The position numbers and the translations under genes were made by a program. 64,000 nucleotides of DNA, taken from positions 1,302,001 through 1,366,000 of the forward strand of contig MQVO02000008.1 in NCBI GenBank assembly GCA_001986395.2, read 5' to 3'. Below the pieces are notes generated by a model. That model was not told the origin of the DNA, searched no databases, and worked only from the letters and a program-made list of their open reading frames with translations. This document shows positions 20,712 to 31,915 of the stretch, one piece after another. Numbering within the stretch: the stretch's first letter is position 1; each line of letters opens with the position of its first letter. Origin of the DNA: Irpex lacteus. Lineage: Eukaryota > Basidiomycota > Agaricomycetes > Polyporales > Irpicaceae.

Positions 20712-23108
20712 ATGTAATCTAAGGACACCGATAAGCACTCGGTAGGTATTTATGCACAAAGCTCCTCGGTCTTATTATTCCTAATACTCTTCCGTCTGGG
20801 GACAAGGTTTCGCTTCAGCTCCGGATGTACGACAATTTGGCAATGATAGGCTCTGTGATGCTAGTGTGTATACGTGGGCTCAAATGAGTTGAGATAGCTA
20901 TATTACTCTGTAGCAACTTGGCTTCTGATATCATACTATCGTTGAACTATCTTGAAGCTTACGCTACACATATTGTTGTTCTGGTTCTATCTGCCGTGAG
21001 CCGTCTTGAACTCGTAAGTATGCCAGCTGGGCTTGATTAATTTTGATGTCATTAGATAGGCAAAGAAAAAGAACTTACTAGATACGAAGTACTCATGTCT
21101 CGCTTGGCAATACTAATACTACAACCTTATTGGGCAATCAACTTGATGAGATTCATGCTTACGTAAGTGCATCGGATATTCATTCGAGTCATTAAGCTAT
21201 GTTTAAAACGATCTGGGGCACGCTCGGGCGCTTGATCAAGTATGGACCCCGGATACTTACGAAAGCAGACATGTCATGTGCCCGGCATGGGAGATGCTGC
21301 TCGTAGCTGCACCTTTATGTTGCACGCAATTTTTGTACACTTAATATATCTATGCATTTACATGTACACTTGTGGGAATTTTGGTGTGGCTAAACGAGGT
21401 GGGTTAAGCTGTGGGGGGTAAGATTCGTGGTTTCGCACTCTGACTGCCTTTTAAGGCAATCATGGCTCATGTACACCAAGCACATACCGCTGTCGTCGTG
21501 CTGCGCCCCTAGGTGGAGTAAATAAGCATTGTAATATTCATTTAAGTAGTACTACACAAGCTGAAAACATTAAATTATACATAGGTGCGGTCTAGAGGTA
21601 GAAACAAGCAGGATTTTGCCGGGCTGCGCGAAGCGAGCATAGGCGAGGCGTGTGATGGCAGATATGTATCGGGCGTGCCCCAGACGAAATCAGTGGCCTT
21701 AAATTTACATGGGGCACGCTGATTTTGGCCGGCAGCCCAGTGGCCAGCGTGCCCCATGTTCAAACTCGATTCCTGGGCACGCATCGATAAAAAAACGCGC
21801 CCGCAGCTCGCTTATGTACGCATCACGCTGTAGATTTGTACGCAGAACCATCAATCTATATATCAGCCGCCCGTACAACGCATTCTGGCGACGTTTCGGA
21901 TTGCTCCCCGACCTCTGCTCGTCGTTCTCTGCGACGACCGACGCCCCGCCGCGGTTCTGGGGTTCTGCCGAGTTCGGCGTGCCCCGCGGGGCACGCGATT
22001 ATGTAAGCTCCACCCTGGGCGTCGTGCCCCATAACAACTAAGCACATCCCGGGTGTGTCATCATATCCGTTAATGTGCGACTCGAAAACGGTAAGTACGC
22101 TAGTAATAATTGGATCCTGTACTCTATGCTCTGATCATTTATAGCATCCTTTCCCTGAATTACACCGTAAAATACAATATGCGCCATGTTCGCGAGTGTT
22201 GCAAGCCCAAGCGCGCTGGTCCACGAGCTTTCCGTAAATCTGGGCTTCCAGGTCGTTTTCGCATCCATTTACAGTGCATCACCATCATGGTTATGCCTCT
22301 CATATTGCTGATTATGCTGCAATTCTAGCTCCGTTGTGTACGCTTCATTCCCACAAACACTAGCCCTTGAAATCAAGGGCTCAACCACCAAGTTCTTTCT
22401 CTCTCATCGGGCACGATCAATTCCCATGGTCGTTTTGACTGTGGCCAAATGTTATTGGACTCGCTAGGTGAATTATGAAGCTGCTCTCTCTGCACTGTCA
22501 CTGTTCAATCAACAGGTGGATCGAATGGCAATCTTCCTTTGGCGTCGAAACCGAGTGGAATCACCGAAGTGCCCGACGCCGTGTTTGCTCGGGCAGAGTG
22601 AAGGAGCTCGGGAAAGTTAAGGGAGCGCTCCTATGTAGGATTCATACCACAAACATTCACCACAAGATCATCTTATTATTGTACATCCATCAGCAGATAA
22701 CAACAATCACAATTCCCCAAGAGTTGCAGATGCCACGGGCCACATACTGATACCGCCATTTGTGCCTGTCGCGGCTCCTGTTATCTATTCATCTCTTCCT
22801 TCACTGGAAACCGGATACGACGGGATGCATTCCCCCAGGGCCCATGGTATCTGCATTCAAACCGCAGTCCTTCTGAGTGATATGTCGCGCGCAATCTGGT
22901 GGAGATGTCGGCAGGGCCTACAGGTCTACAATCTACTGAGCGCCGCGATTAGCTACTACGAAAACGGATGCAGCACACTCAGAGCCAATCCAGCTACCTT
23001 GGTGCGTATCTCATCACATAAGCGTCTAGTATGACAAACCGTGCGCCCTCCCGAGGAACCAGAAGATGGATGCAGAACGTCCCTGATGCTTCCTAACGCT
23101 CGATGCAT
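20712..23108. other. Gene-poor stretch with a GGGCACGC-rich block
   Basis: No supported gene. The notable content is the repeated octamer region 21215-22030 (separate entry). Several short ORFs at 22475-23034 show no domain. Confidence 0.5.
21215..22030. repeat. Region with repeated GGGCACGC octamers in both orientations
   Basis: GGGGCACGC or its reverse complement occurs at about 21215, 21671, 21711, 21747, 21775, 21977 (twice, as a perfect 20-bp palindrome 21977-21996) and, as CGTGCCCC, 22023. The block is more GC-rich than its surroundings and non-coding. It could be a non-autonomous mobile element or a protein-binding array. Confidence 0.6.
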
Positions 23109-23120
23109 ACATATATATAT
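23109..23120 (+). promoter_or_regulatory. TATA box of precursor P3
   Basis: CATATATATATCC about 105 bp upstream of the P3 start. Confidence 0.65.
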
Positions 23121-23214
23121 CCTGCCTACAGCGGTTTTACTAGTTCTACGCTCAAACATCATCAAGTCCACCCGCAAACCTTTGCCACACCAAGCAAAAG
23201 CGAAACTGAAGGTC

Positions 23215-23550
23215 ATGCGCGTCAACAGCATTATTGTCATTCTCGCCACTATAGGGATGGCAGGGATTGGTGAGTGTTCTTGTGACAATGAAGAATATAT
23301 GATTTCGCTTAACGTGACGTTACATTGTCTGGCAGTCCGTTCTCTCCCCTATGCTCAGATCAAACTCGGTAAGAGCAGCTTTCTTTTGCATGTCATGTCC
23401 ATGGTCATATTTACTGTCTTGGTGCTCTTATTAATGGTAGTTAAAGGGCGATCGATTCCAAGTCGCGCCGGATTTGTCAATATCGATCCTGTCTCGAACA
23501 CATCAAACATCAATCCTAAGAAAGCTGGTGACGAGAACGACGCGGCATGA
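23215..23550 (+). CDS. Candidate RiPP precursor P3 (secreted, one core)
   Basis: Three exons, 65 residues. Exon 1 (23215-23269, 55 nt) encodes MRVNSIIVILATIGMAGI; exon 2 (23336-23368, 33 nt) gives RSLPYAQIKL, matching the LPSGQ/RPSAQ segment of P1 and P2; exon 3 (23441-23550) gives KG + core RSIPSRAGFVNIDPVSNTSN + INP and a tail ending ENDAA. Splice sites are GTGAGT/GGCAG and GTAAGA/GGTAG, all phase 1. The tail end is like GNDA in P1 and GVDA in P4. Directly downstream lies a decayed copy of the same gene (23838-24080). Confidence 0.82.
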   Translation: MRVNSIIVILATIGMAGIGECSCDNEEYMISLNVTLHCLAVRSLPYAQIKLGKSSFLLHVMSMVIFTVLVLLLMVVKGRSIPSRAGFVNIDPVSNTSNINPKKAGDENDAA

Positions 23551-23837
23551 GTCGCTTTACTGTGGTGCGGAGTCAAAATAAAATTGCTGGGGACTTCCTC
23601 TTCTGAATATCAATGCTTTACATACATACAGCGACAATACGCACCGTGAACATTTTGATCGCTTCGTCACGGTCCGTTACTAGTACTAGTAGTGGCATTG
23701 GTTGCCAAGTGTCATGTCCTTCATCATTCGATGCATGCTATTATGTATATATTCTCGATAACCCGCGTACATCAATCGCAGACTCAGTATCTTGTTACCC
23801 TTTTCGAAGGTACACCGTACATAAGTGGATTCTCGCC

Positions 23838-24080
23838 GTGCGCATTGACAGTACTACTTCATCTGCTGCGCCGCTACATGTGCTCATGTTGAGGTTGAGA
23901 ACACTTTACGCCTAAACTATGTATTCTCTTTCCTATACTCAGTTTGAGGCTGGTAAGAGCGGACATTGTCTTTGCCCTTTCGCGGTTCAAGTTGTAGTTC
24001 GCTTATTAAAATGCCCGCGATCACATAATATAGCGCGAGGAGCAGTCCAAAGTCTCCCCGTAACGGGTGGTTGGAGATGA
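23838..24080 (+). pseudogene. Decayed precursor paralogue (start codon lost)
   Basis: GTGCGCATTGACAGTACTAC at 23838 aligns to the P3 start ATGCGCGTCAACAGCATTAT, so the ATG has become GTG. About 90 bp upstream is a TATA-like element (TATGTATATATT, near 23742). Further on, CCTATACTCAGTTTGAGGCT followed by GGTAAGAGCGG (near 23930) matches P3 exon 2 and its donor. The core exon is barely traceable. Read as a dead tandem duplicate of P3. Confidence 0.5.
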
Positions 24081-24537
24081 TTAAGACTTCGTGATTCTGG
24101 ACATTATGGTAGTAATTATAGCGAGAACGTTGGTATCTTCAGTTCCAGCCGAGGCTGCGGTTCCTTCCGTATGACATAACACATGATATATGCATGGATT
24201 ACTCGCTCAGTAGTAGTGTTATGTGTTAACCCTTCAAACAATCCTATGGCCTGGGCTGCGCTACAGTGTCGAGCGGCGGCAGAGGAGAACATTAGTATTG
24301 CACGATTGGCGTTCAAAGCCGCCACAAACATGATTGCGGCCATATCCAGCGAAGGGATGCTTAATGCTAGTGAAGATTGCCACGAATTGCTGAGATCGGA
24401 GGTTTGGACCTGTAATCAGAAGACCGCGCTTCGAATACGGCTTAAGTATCACGTAGTAAGCTGTAGAAGGATATCTCGCCTAGCTGCAAGAGAGAGGGTT
24501 AATCCAAGTCTTGTAGGCCTAAAGAGAACACAAACCA
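24081..24537. other. Intergenic; duplicated edge
   Basis: About 24230-24360 resembles 3780-3935 (see that entry). The part from 24360 to 24537 replaces the 3' half of the DEUBAD gene in this copy and has no recognised match. Confidence 0.45.
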
Positions 24538-25300
24538 ATATGTGATGATGTCACCTTCTTGCGGTGATTAACGCTTTACTAGAGTTTCCGGGTTAAAGGC
24601 AATTACAGTATGCTATGTAGAAAGAGTTAGTACTTTAGATACTTGTAAGAGAGACACATAGGAGACTAATCTTAGCTTCTCTTTGCCGCAACGGTTGTTC
24701 TCGCGTCTATTGTTCATTTTTCCACTCTGCGTGCATACCCCCATCCGTGACACCTTGCTCATATTTAGCCACGTCCTCTTTCGCCTTCGCGATAACCAGC
24801 CAGTGAACAGGCGGTCTTGGAACGTCATAGCCCCTGACAAGAAGAACACGTTGCTGAAGAACGTCGGGTCGAGAATCGCGGGAGACCGCTGTTCCGATGT
24901 ATTCGATGCTGGTCTATCCGCATCTGGGTTTGTTTTGGATGAAACTGCTGGGTGGTATTCGTCGAGAGATGGCTGGAACGTCGTAAAAGGGGTAGGTGGC
25001 AGAAGGCTACAGAGCAGCTGCTGCGACTCTTCCGAGAGCTTCAGGAAGTTCTCGTAGTTGAGGACATCCTACATCGCCTGAATTGTATGAAAGACAAGGA
25101 TTTGCACGAAGATGGGATGTATACGTACCGAGATATCGACATTGGTGAGCTTACTCAGGCTGTGGGTGAGGAGATGGTCGAGCAAGGGTTTTGCGTTTAG
25201 ATGAAGATGAAGCGGGCGTCGCGGGAGAGGCAGTGACTCCTGCAGACTTTCCGGTTGCACGCGTCGACCGTCGAGGTCACTCATTTGTGACAGACATCGG
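24538..25300 (-). pseudogene. Broken duplicate of the DEUBAD/ASXH gene
   Basis: Reads like the 5' two-thirds of the gene at 4312-5561: same start MSVTNE, same exon 1/exon 2 border (LLTHSLSKLTNVDIS then the intron with GTACGTATAC), and FFLSGAMTFQD-LFTGWLS in exon 2. It is disabled by CGA to TGA at codon 7, a 2-nt loss in exon 1 (AAAACCCTTGCTCGACC against AAAACCCGTGACCTCGACC) and a frameshift after LFTGWLSR. Similarity stops abruptly at 24538, inside exon 3, so the 3' third is missing. It marks a segmental duplication into the island. Confidence 0.88.
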
Positions 25301-25824
25301 AGAGCGAGAGAAGGTGCTCAGGCTGCTGAATGGTGATGAGGTATTTCCTAAAGGAGAAATTGGGCGCATCATTCTTCAAGCGCTTGCTTTGAGCTTTCCG
25401 ACTCGGAGTCGACGGTTCTCCCGAGTCACTAGCCTTGAATACGAACGTCGAACTTCAAGATCTAAGGATGATATTCAGTCCTCACCACGACTTAAACACG
25501 CTCGAAACGTTGAAATTGGAGGGATTGCCAGGTTATGTGGGACGCAAGCCTACGCGTTTTGCCCAACGATATGGACGCTCTTCAGTGAGTCATGTAAGTA
25601 TACCGCTATCCATGTCGCCTCCGAAGATGACTGAATCGGCCCTATAACATGTGGCATAGGTCTGTACAAGTCAGATTCAATGTGCCAACAAAAATAGACG
25701 TTCTGGCCACCCATACGTCTTGATTTAATCCTGGGCGGTGGATGCCCGCTCGCACAGTAAAGACGCCTCCAAAGGCTACAAGTACAAGGCGAGTCCCAGA
25801 ACGTCCCGGTAAAACCCACTCATT

Positions 25825-26438
25825 ATGTTTGAAACAAAACGGCTCACTCTCAGGCGCTATCGCTCATCCGATGAAGAGCTGCTGCTCAATCTCTTCGACG
25901 AGTATCCCGTCCTTCTCGGAATCACGTCGGGCTACGTCGTCCCCAGCCCTGACTCGCATAAAGCACGACTTGAGGCTATGTTAAAATGTCTTCTCTTCGT
26001 GATCGTCGAAGAGAAAGAGACCAAGTCGTTCGTAGGATTCACTCTACTTAACCAGACCAGTGGCCCGTTGAACAGAGACGCGGATATTGGTATTGGCCTG
26101 ACGGAGACAAAGTGGGGGAAAGGATACGGCACGGAGATCTTGAGCTGGTTAGTTAAGTATTCATTCGAGGGGTTGGCTCTTCATAGACTCTCCCTCGTTG
26201 TGTGGAGCTCCAACGCAAGCGCAATAAGGTTATACGAAAAGCTGTGAGTCGTATTATTCCCCCATGCTTCGAAGACCGTGATAGTATATTGATGTACTTC
26301 AAATCCAGTGGGTTCGAACGTGAAGGCTGCATACGCGAAGGTGTGTGGAAGGAGGGAAAGTTTGTGGACAAGATTTTTATGAGCCTGCTTGCTCGGGAGT
26401 ATCGCAAGAGACAAGCTCCATCGATTGACGCATTGTAG
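25825..26438 (+). CDS. GNAT acetyltransferase, RimJ/RimL type (GNAT-B)
   Basis: Exon 1 25825-26243, exon 2 26309-26438. Starts MFETKRLTLRRYRSSDEELL and contains the cofactor loop KWGKGYGTEILSWLV and LHRLSLVVWSSNASAIRLYE, then GFEREGCIREGVWKEGKFVD. Intron position and phase match GNAT-A and GNAT-C. The reading frame is intact. It lies just downstream of the DEUBAD pseudogene and 470 bp before 7TM-B on the same strand. Confidence 0.88.
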
Positions 26439-26905
26439 CACGGTATGAGTCTCAGTAAGCCCGAATCTCTGGTGCACATTTTCTAATGTCTTTAGTTAGC
26501 GTTCAGCAGGAATTACACGGAGTCGCTTGACATATGGATCTCACATTGCCGTATACCAGAACAAGTATCGATGTAGCCGTCGTAACCTTCTGTGCCATAT
26601 AAGTATTCTGTTTTCGTATGCTCAGGTGCAGTTACGTTGCTAAAATGCCTATCGGCGACTACCTCTGGGTCGTCAGGACTCTTCCGCATCGGGAGTTCGG
26701 TTTTTGTACTGATGCTTCTCACGACTATGTATAGCGAGTTCTTCGCGGGAACTGAACATTGATTCTTGCGAAGCACAACAACGGGCTGTGATGTGGCGGT
26801 TCAGACGGTCGCTCCACGTTTGTCGCTGTCGCTCTCATCCTTCACTTATTCATCCTTCTTTCAAGCTAGGCTGGCCAATCTCACTAAACCACTGCGTATA
26901 CTGAC

Positions 26906-28059
26906 ATGTCTTTTCTGAAAGAAACTAGCACGCAGATCTTTACCGAGAAGACCTATTTTCAAGGTGGTCTTCTATGCGGTGTCGCGTATGGAGTAGGACT
27001 ACCGCTCTATGTGTTGGCTCTATGGCGTCTGTGGAACCGAAGGTCGTGTACAACGGCGACACGTACTATCTTTCTGTCCTTTGTCTGCGTTCTCTTCATC
27101 CTGGCCTCCATCACATACGCGTCAGTTTCGCAACTCACACAGCTAGCTTTCGTCGACAATCGCGACTTTGAGGGTGGACCCAGTGCATACGAAAAGGCGC
27201 AAGATACTATAACCTCCCGGTCAGCATGCTCGGAAATGCTTGCTTTGTGGCCATAATCTGGTTATGTGACGGGCTGCTAGTACGTTGTGCACAGTAATGC
27301 GACTTCGCTGGCTAATCGTAGTATTTGCGTAGGTTTGGAGGTTCTATATCATATACCATGGCCTGACAGTGTCCGCCCTGGTAGCGGTTGCTTTACCTAC
27401 GCTAATCTGGCTGGCCACAATTGGTAAGTACCATAATAAGCTTCTCTTCACTAGATGGCGATGACATCTGACAAAACTTGGATATTGTAGTGGCTGGCTC
27501 TATGTTCTTACTACATGTGTCTGGCCTGAGTGTTCCGGTCAATGACAGCTCGATTAAGTGGACAACCGTATTCCTTACTGTCTCCTTTTCACTCAACATT
27601 CTTCTTACCATTGCTATCTCCCTGCGACTTCTGCTGTTACGGAGATACCTGATATCGAATCTTGGAAAAGGCCACGGCTTGCAGTATGCAAATCTCGTAG
27701 CTATCACTATAGAATCAGCAGCCATCTTCTCCGCCTTCTCAATCCTGGTCCTCGTCCCGTTTGCAATGCATAATCCCGTGAATAATATCTTCATTCAGTC
27801 ATTACCTCACGTCCAGGTTGGATAGACTTTATGCTAACTCGTTGATCATCCACTGAATATCCTTCAACAGATAATTGCGACACTATTGATAATCGTTCGG
27901 GTCGCGCAAGGCAAGCGCTGGGATACTGAAACCGCATGCGAAGAGATGATCAGTACTATTAATTTTGAGCGGGATGTTCAGACTGTTGTCTGTTCTACTA
28001 CTGGAGAAGTAGAGTCGGAATGCAGTGATGCTCCTCGCGTGGGGAGTTTTGACCAGTGA
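26906..28059 (+). pseudogene. Seven-helix membrane protein, frameshifted copy (7TM-B)
   Basis: Paralogue of 7TM-A and 7TM-C, starting MSFLKETSTQIFTEKTYFQG. The family signature is present (FVDNRDFEGGPSAYEK), but in GAAAAGGCGCAAGATAC (27191-27207) the frame shifts by one base. Read on in the new frame it continues YYNLPVSMLGN and WLCDGLLVWRFYIIYHG, aligned with the intact copies. Later exons (WTTVFLTVSFSLNILLTIA, FSILVLVPFAMHNPVNNIF, IIATLLIIVRVAQGK) are open to a stop at 28057-28059. The tail is shorter than in the others. Either a young pseudogene or an assembly error; an intron cannot explain the shift with standard sites. Confidence 0.75.
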
Positions 28060-28363
28060 GCGATGGAAAGAAGAAATGGAGTGATCGACCAAGTTCTGGG
28101 TCGCAAAGGATCTGCGAGGTCAGTGCCAGTGTAGTTTTAGGTAGGTCTGAGACGGTGACTATGGTATGCGGTTGGGTAATGTCGTATTCCACATAACTGA
28201 GTAGAGAAACTTGTATATATGATCTGTAGCAATCATTTCTGCGTGTCGTTACGGTTATATTTCCTGCCATCTTATGGTTTCGTTTCGAATGGCACGCGTT
28301 CCCATTCAACCAACATCGTTATGGGTGATCCACCATACCGTAGAAAACATATGCAGAGACCCA

Positions 28364-29678
28364 TTACGGCGTATTCTCATCGCGTGAACTCTCTATTTCC
28401 GTACTCAGCCCTGAGCCACCGAGCTGCTTCTCGCCTGACGCCGACTTGATACTATTGATAGAGGCGAACGCAGTTGGGGTGGAAGATGTGCCCGAGTTGT
28501 CAAGATCGACAGACACCATGTCGAGTACCCGCGTTCCCAGCGAGTGTTTTGAAACTCCTATCCTTCTCCCGCGTGCTTGGCCAGGAGTAGATGAAGATCC
28601 AAAGTGAATGGAGCTTACTCTCTCCTGTTGCACGGTTTCGTTATCCCAGCCCTTGCCTTGAGCAACTCTGAACATGATAAGGAGAGTGGCGATGATCTGA
28701 AGACCGTGGATTAGTAGATATCGTAAATGTCTCGAGATTGCTGAGACTATACCTGGACGCCACTGAGAGCCTGGAAGAAGACTTCGTTGAGGGGGTGGTT
28801 CAACGCGAACGGGACGAGAAATAGTAAGGAGAAGGTTGAGAAAATTGCCGCTGATTCCACAATCATAGCCGCGATACTGGTATACTGTGTGCCATGATCC
28901 TTTCCAAGCAATAGGACAATTTGCCTGCGAAAGAGGAGCAGGCGCAAGACGATGGCGATTGTAATGATGATATTGAGCGAAAGTGAGAGGGAAAAGAAGG
29001 GGATTGTCCAGTTAATTGATCCTCCGTCCACCCAGGGCGAGTTTGCAGATACCTGGAGAAGGAAGAGAGTACCGGTTGCTAAGGACACCAAGGACGTATT
29101 AGAAATCTTATTCAAGTTCTGCATCTACTTGAATAGTACTCACCGACCGAACCCAGCCAGAGGAGCGCTGGAAGCAACAAAATCGCGAACGCTGGTACCT
29201 TAATCTGGTTGTATACAGTGTAGAAACGCCAGACCTAAGTAAAACGTATATGTCAGCGGTGTAGTACATCATGAGTGAATGGCAGCGGATACTCAACCAG
29301 TAAAGCATCACACATCCAGGTTGACAGGATTTCGCATACGTTCCCGATTTCATCAATAGGAATGGAAAACATGGTTTCTTCGTACATGGCGGGGCCTCCC
29401 TCCATGTTACGATTGTCAATAAACGAGAGTTGAGTAAACTGCGCATTGCACGCGTATGACAGTGTGGCGAGGACGAAAAGTGTGGCGCTGAATACTAGGA
29501 ATGCATATGTGCGCGGTTTTGACGTGTTAGGGTTGGCCAGCTTCTTCCAATTAAGCCAGGACGTCATGAGGAATAGTGGTACCACTGCCCCGTACGCGAC
29601 GCCGCACAGCAGAGCACCTTGGAGGAAGGCTTTCTCTGTGAAGACCTCGACACTCGTCTCGTTAAGGGCCACCGACAT
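28364..29678 (-). CDS. Seven-helix membrane protein, intact copy (7TM-C)
   Basis: Start 29678 (MSVALNETSVEVFTEKAFLQ), convergent with 7TM-B. Signature FIDNRNMEGGPAMYEETMF, then SIPIDEIGN and STWMCDALL, followed after an intron by VWRFYTVYN. The helices ATGTLFLLQVSANSP, LSLSLNIIITIAIVLRLLLF and IFSTFSLLFLVPFALNHP are closest to 7TM-A, with QALSGVQ and IIATLLIMFRVAQGK shared exactly. The Ser/Thr-rich tail ends SSRDENTP. Intact frame. Function not assigned; its position beside the UST-B pair mirrors 7TM-A beside the UST-A pair. Confidence 0.82.
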
Positions 29679-30416
29679 TTCGTGTGAGGATTACAAAGGA
29701 TGGGAGGAATCTATGAACGACCACAGTGGACGCACTGTTGAGTCGCCAGGCATACCATATACATGTACTTACCATGTCCGGCTGTTGCCGTTGAGCTTCA
29801 AGTTGAACAGCCCACAACGGCATACGTCCAACAACATTTGTTTCGAACTCTACCATTGTACATCTTTCGACGGAAGAGATCGTAAGTTTCTACGTGAGTA
29901 TTCAGTCAGTTGCAATTCATACCACAGAGGGCCATACTGACATCTGGGTCGCTTGGGCATACGGGACTTACTAGTGCGAGACCCCACGCCAACATACGCC
30001 GACGTCCAGCAAGCATCACAGAAGCACAAAGATGTTTACTTTTCTCGAAGTCCTCAGATGCAAGTGCGTATGGGAGGCATTGTATGTGACATCGAAGTCA
30101 ACTTCAGTGAGTCCAAATCACTGGCGCTGCACTCACTGCGACATCGCGCGGGATTCTCCGATGGATCGACGATGGTCTCAAAAAGGCATGTGTAATAACC
30201 GGCTGTTCAGTTAACTGGACTCCAGCCCGCCTCTATATCTCAAAGAATGTCGGGTAAAGCCTCGAAATTGTAGTATCTGGCAGTACACTCTTGTTACTCA
30301 TAATCGTTGTACTATGTAGGCCATCTAAATCGCTCAATCGCTACTGTCCTCACGTGCATCTGGCGAAAACCCGCCAATAGTGCACAACCTTCGGATCCGT
30401 TATCCGACCTTCACGT
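29679..30416. other. Intergenic, nothing recognised
   Basis: No gene seen between 7TM-C and TMS-B. Confidence 0.45.
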
Positions 30417-30847
30417 TTATGCAGACCGTGACTCCTCCTCTCCATGGTAGCGCACTACATGGGGGATACCAGTCAGTACTGTACTTGCTTTGCATCTTTG
30501 CCAAAAGCTTAAGGATTTGTATTCCACTTACGTTTTCGACGAGAGCTTTCACTGAGACCATCGTACTGGTCAGCCTTCGCCAGATGCGTGACATTCGGGG
30601 CGGGTAAGGCATCAGTGAGAGCGATGGCTCACTGTTGACTGGCCCATAGGTTGCTGCTCGCAAGTGAGGCGCTCATGATGAGGCACACCGCGAATACGAG
30701 CTTCAGCAGTGTGGAGGCTTTTTTCGCACTAACGTGTGAGTAGGGAGCAACACGAACTTCCCCAATCTCCGTAACTAATTTTGCCTCCTCATCAGGGGTG
30801 AGCAACAGCTCCACTGAGTCATTGTGCAGGGTGTGAGAGTAGCTCAT
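30417..30847 (-). pseudogene. Small single-span membrane protein with a premature stop (TMS-B)
   Basis: Paralogue of TMS-A: polar N-terminus (MSYSHTLHNDSVELLLTPDE), membrane span (LLKLVFAVCLIMSASLASSN), then LWASQQ and an in-frame TGA near 30642 where TMS-A has coding sequence. Beyond the stop the frame continues TDALPAPN and KADQYDGLSESSRRK, clearly matching ALPAADV and RADQYDGLSDNSRYK of TMS-A. A donor follows at 30531. The expected last exon is uncertain and does not end HADL. A TATA-like CTATATATC lies near 30905. Divergent from UST-B, as TMS-A is from UST-A. Confidence 0.75.
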
Positions 30848-31182
30848 GGTGTTATGTGTAGGCGTGTGTTGAGAGGCTGGGAGGAACGGATGGTGAGAAG
30901 ATGCTATATATCAGGATACTGTTCAACTATATGACTCGCACTGCTATTTCCGCTGTTGGCATTGAGACCACAAGAGGCTAGAACATTTGAGTGGCGAATG
31001 AGTCGTGCAAATTAGGTGGGACCCGAGATACCCCGGGCCGCAGGTCCTGTGTGACGACATGATAACTGGAATGAATGTGACACCAAACATCAGGCATTGA
31101 ACAAAGATAGCTGACCACAGATTTGCTCGATAGCATTGCTTAAATCGTGCACGTTCGATTATCTCTTCAGTCCTACCCCTCC

Positions 31183-31915
31183 ATGAGCTTCCGTAACATG
31201 ACGATTACAACAGTGAACGCTCTCAAGCTTGGGTGTATACTCCTCCTCGCCTTTTCATTTCTCCAGATACTTGACCTGCTGGAAAAAGTAAAAATGCTCG
31301 GGTCTGTTAAGGTGGTACTGCATCCAGAGGACGCAACCTATAGTCAGTGTCATTTACTGATAACTGTTATGCACACGTAGCTGACTGAGCTGTACAGCTT
31401 ACAGAAACGATGACCATCCTAATGCGCTCCCTATACGCATAGATGAAACCGCGTTGGAGGTGGAGTGGTTAGATGACAAAGTCTACGGGCTATACGCCGA
31501 CGAAGACTGGAAGTCGCTGTTCCCCGGAGACGCGGGTTTCGTGTCTCTAGGTCCGCCACCACACGAATCGGAGCCCAAGTCCAGCTCAGAGTGGAACCAG
31601 AACGTCTTCGCTGTCGGCATGTATCACCAGCTGCACTGCCTGGACGTCTTCCGCCATTCGTACGTCGCCGCAAAAGCTGGTGCCCTCACCTTCCCTGGCA
31701 ATGGCACTGGGTTCGATCACCACGTCAACCATTGCTTGAGCTACATGCGGGAAATGGTACTCTGCGCGGCAGATACAACACTCATTCACGTCGTAGACCT
31801 TGAGACTACCAACCACCGAGGTCGCTATGGGGCAAGCAGCATAGGAACGGTTCATAGATGCCGTGATTGGACCCAAGTCCGGAAGTTCGTCGAAGAGCAC
31901 AGGGCTTCCCCGTAA
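31183..31915 (+). CDS. UstYa/DUF3328-family protein (UST-B)
   Basis: Two exons (31183-31342 and 31398-31915), 225 residues. Start MSFRNMTITTVNALKLG, one membrane helix (CILLLAFSFLQILDLLEK), then VVLHPEDATY-TYRNDDHPN across the intron. Two HxxHC motifs: YHQLHCLDVFRHSY and HHVNHCLSYMREMVLC. Also EVEWLDDKVYGLYADEDW and LFPGDAGFVSLG. Unlike UST-A, the 55-nt intron (31343-31397) shifts frame if retained. It ends HRCRDWTQVRKFVEEH-RASP. UstYa homologues act in the secretory pathway on peptide side chains; this copy is intact although its divergent partner TMS-B is broken. Confidence 0.88.

Noticed and set aside
20930..21130. Possible further precursor relic (GAACTCGTAAG resembles an exon 2 border)
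   Set aside because: Only a dozen bases match and no signal exon or core is traceable.
22110..22328. Plus-strand ORF containing SGLPGRF, reminiscent of the P4 core
   Set aside because: It lacks the rest of the core, has no signal exon or splice sites at the family positions, and is probably chance.
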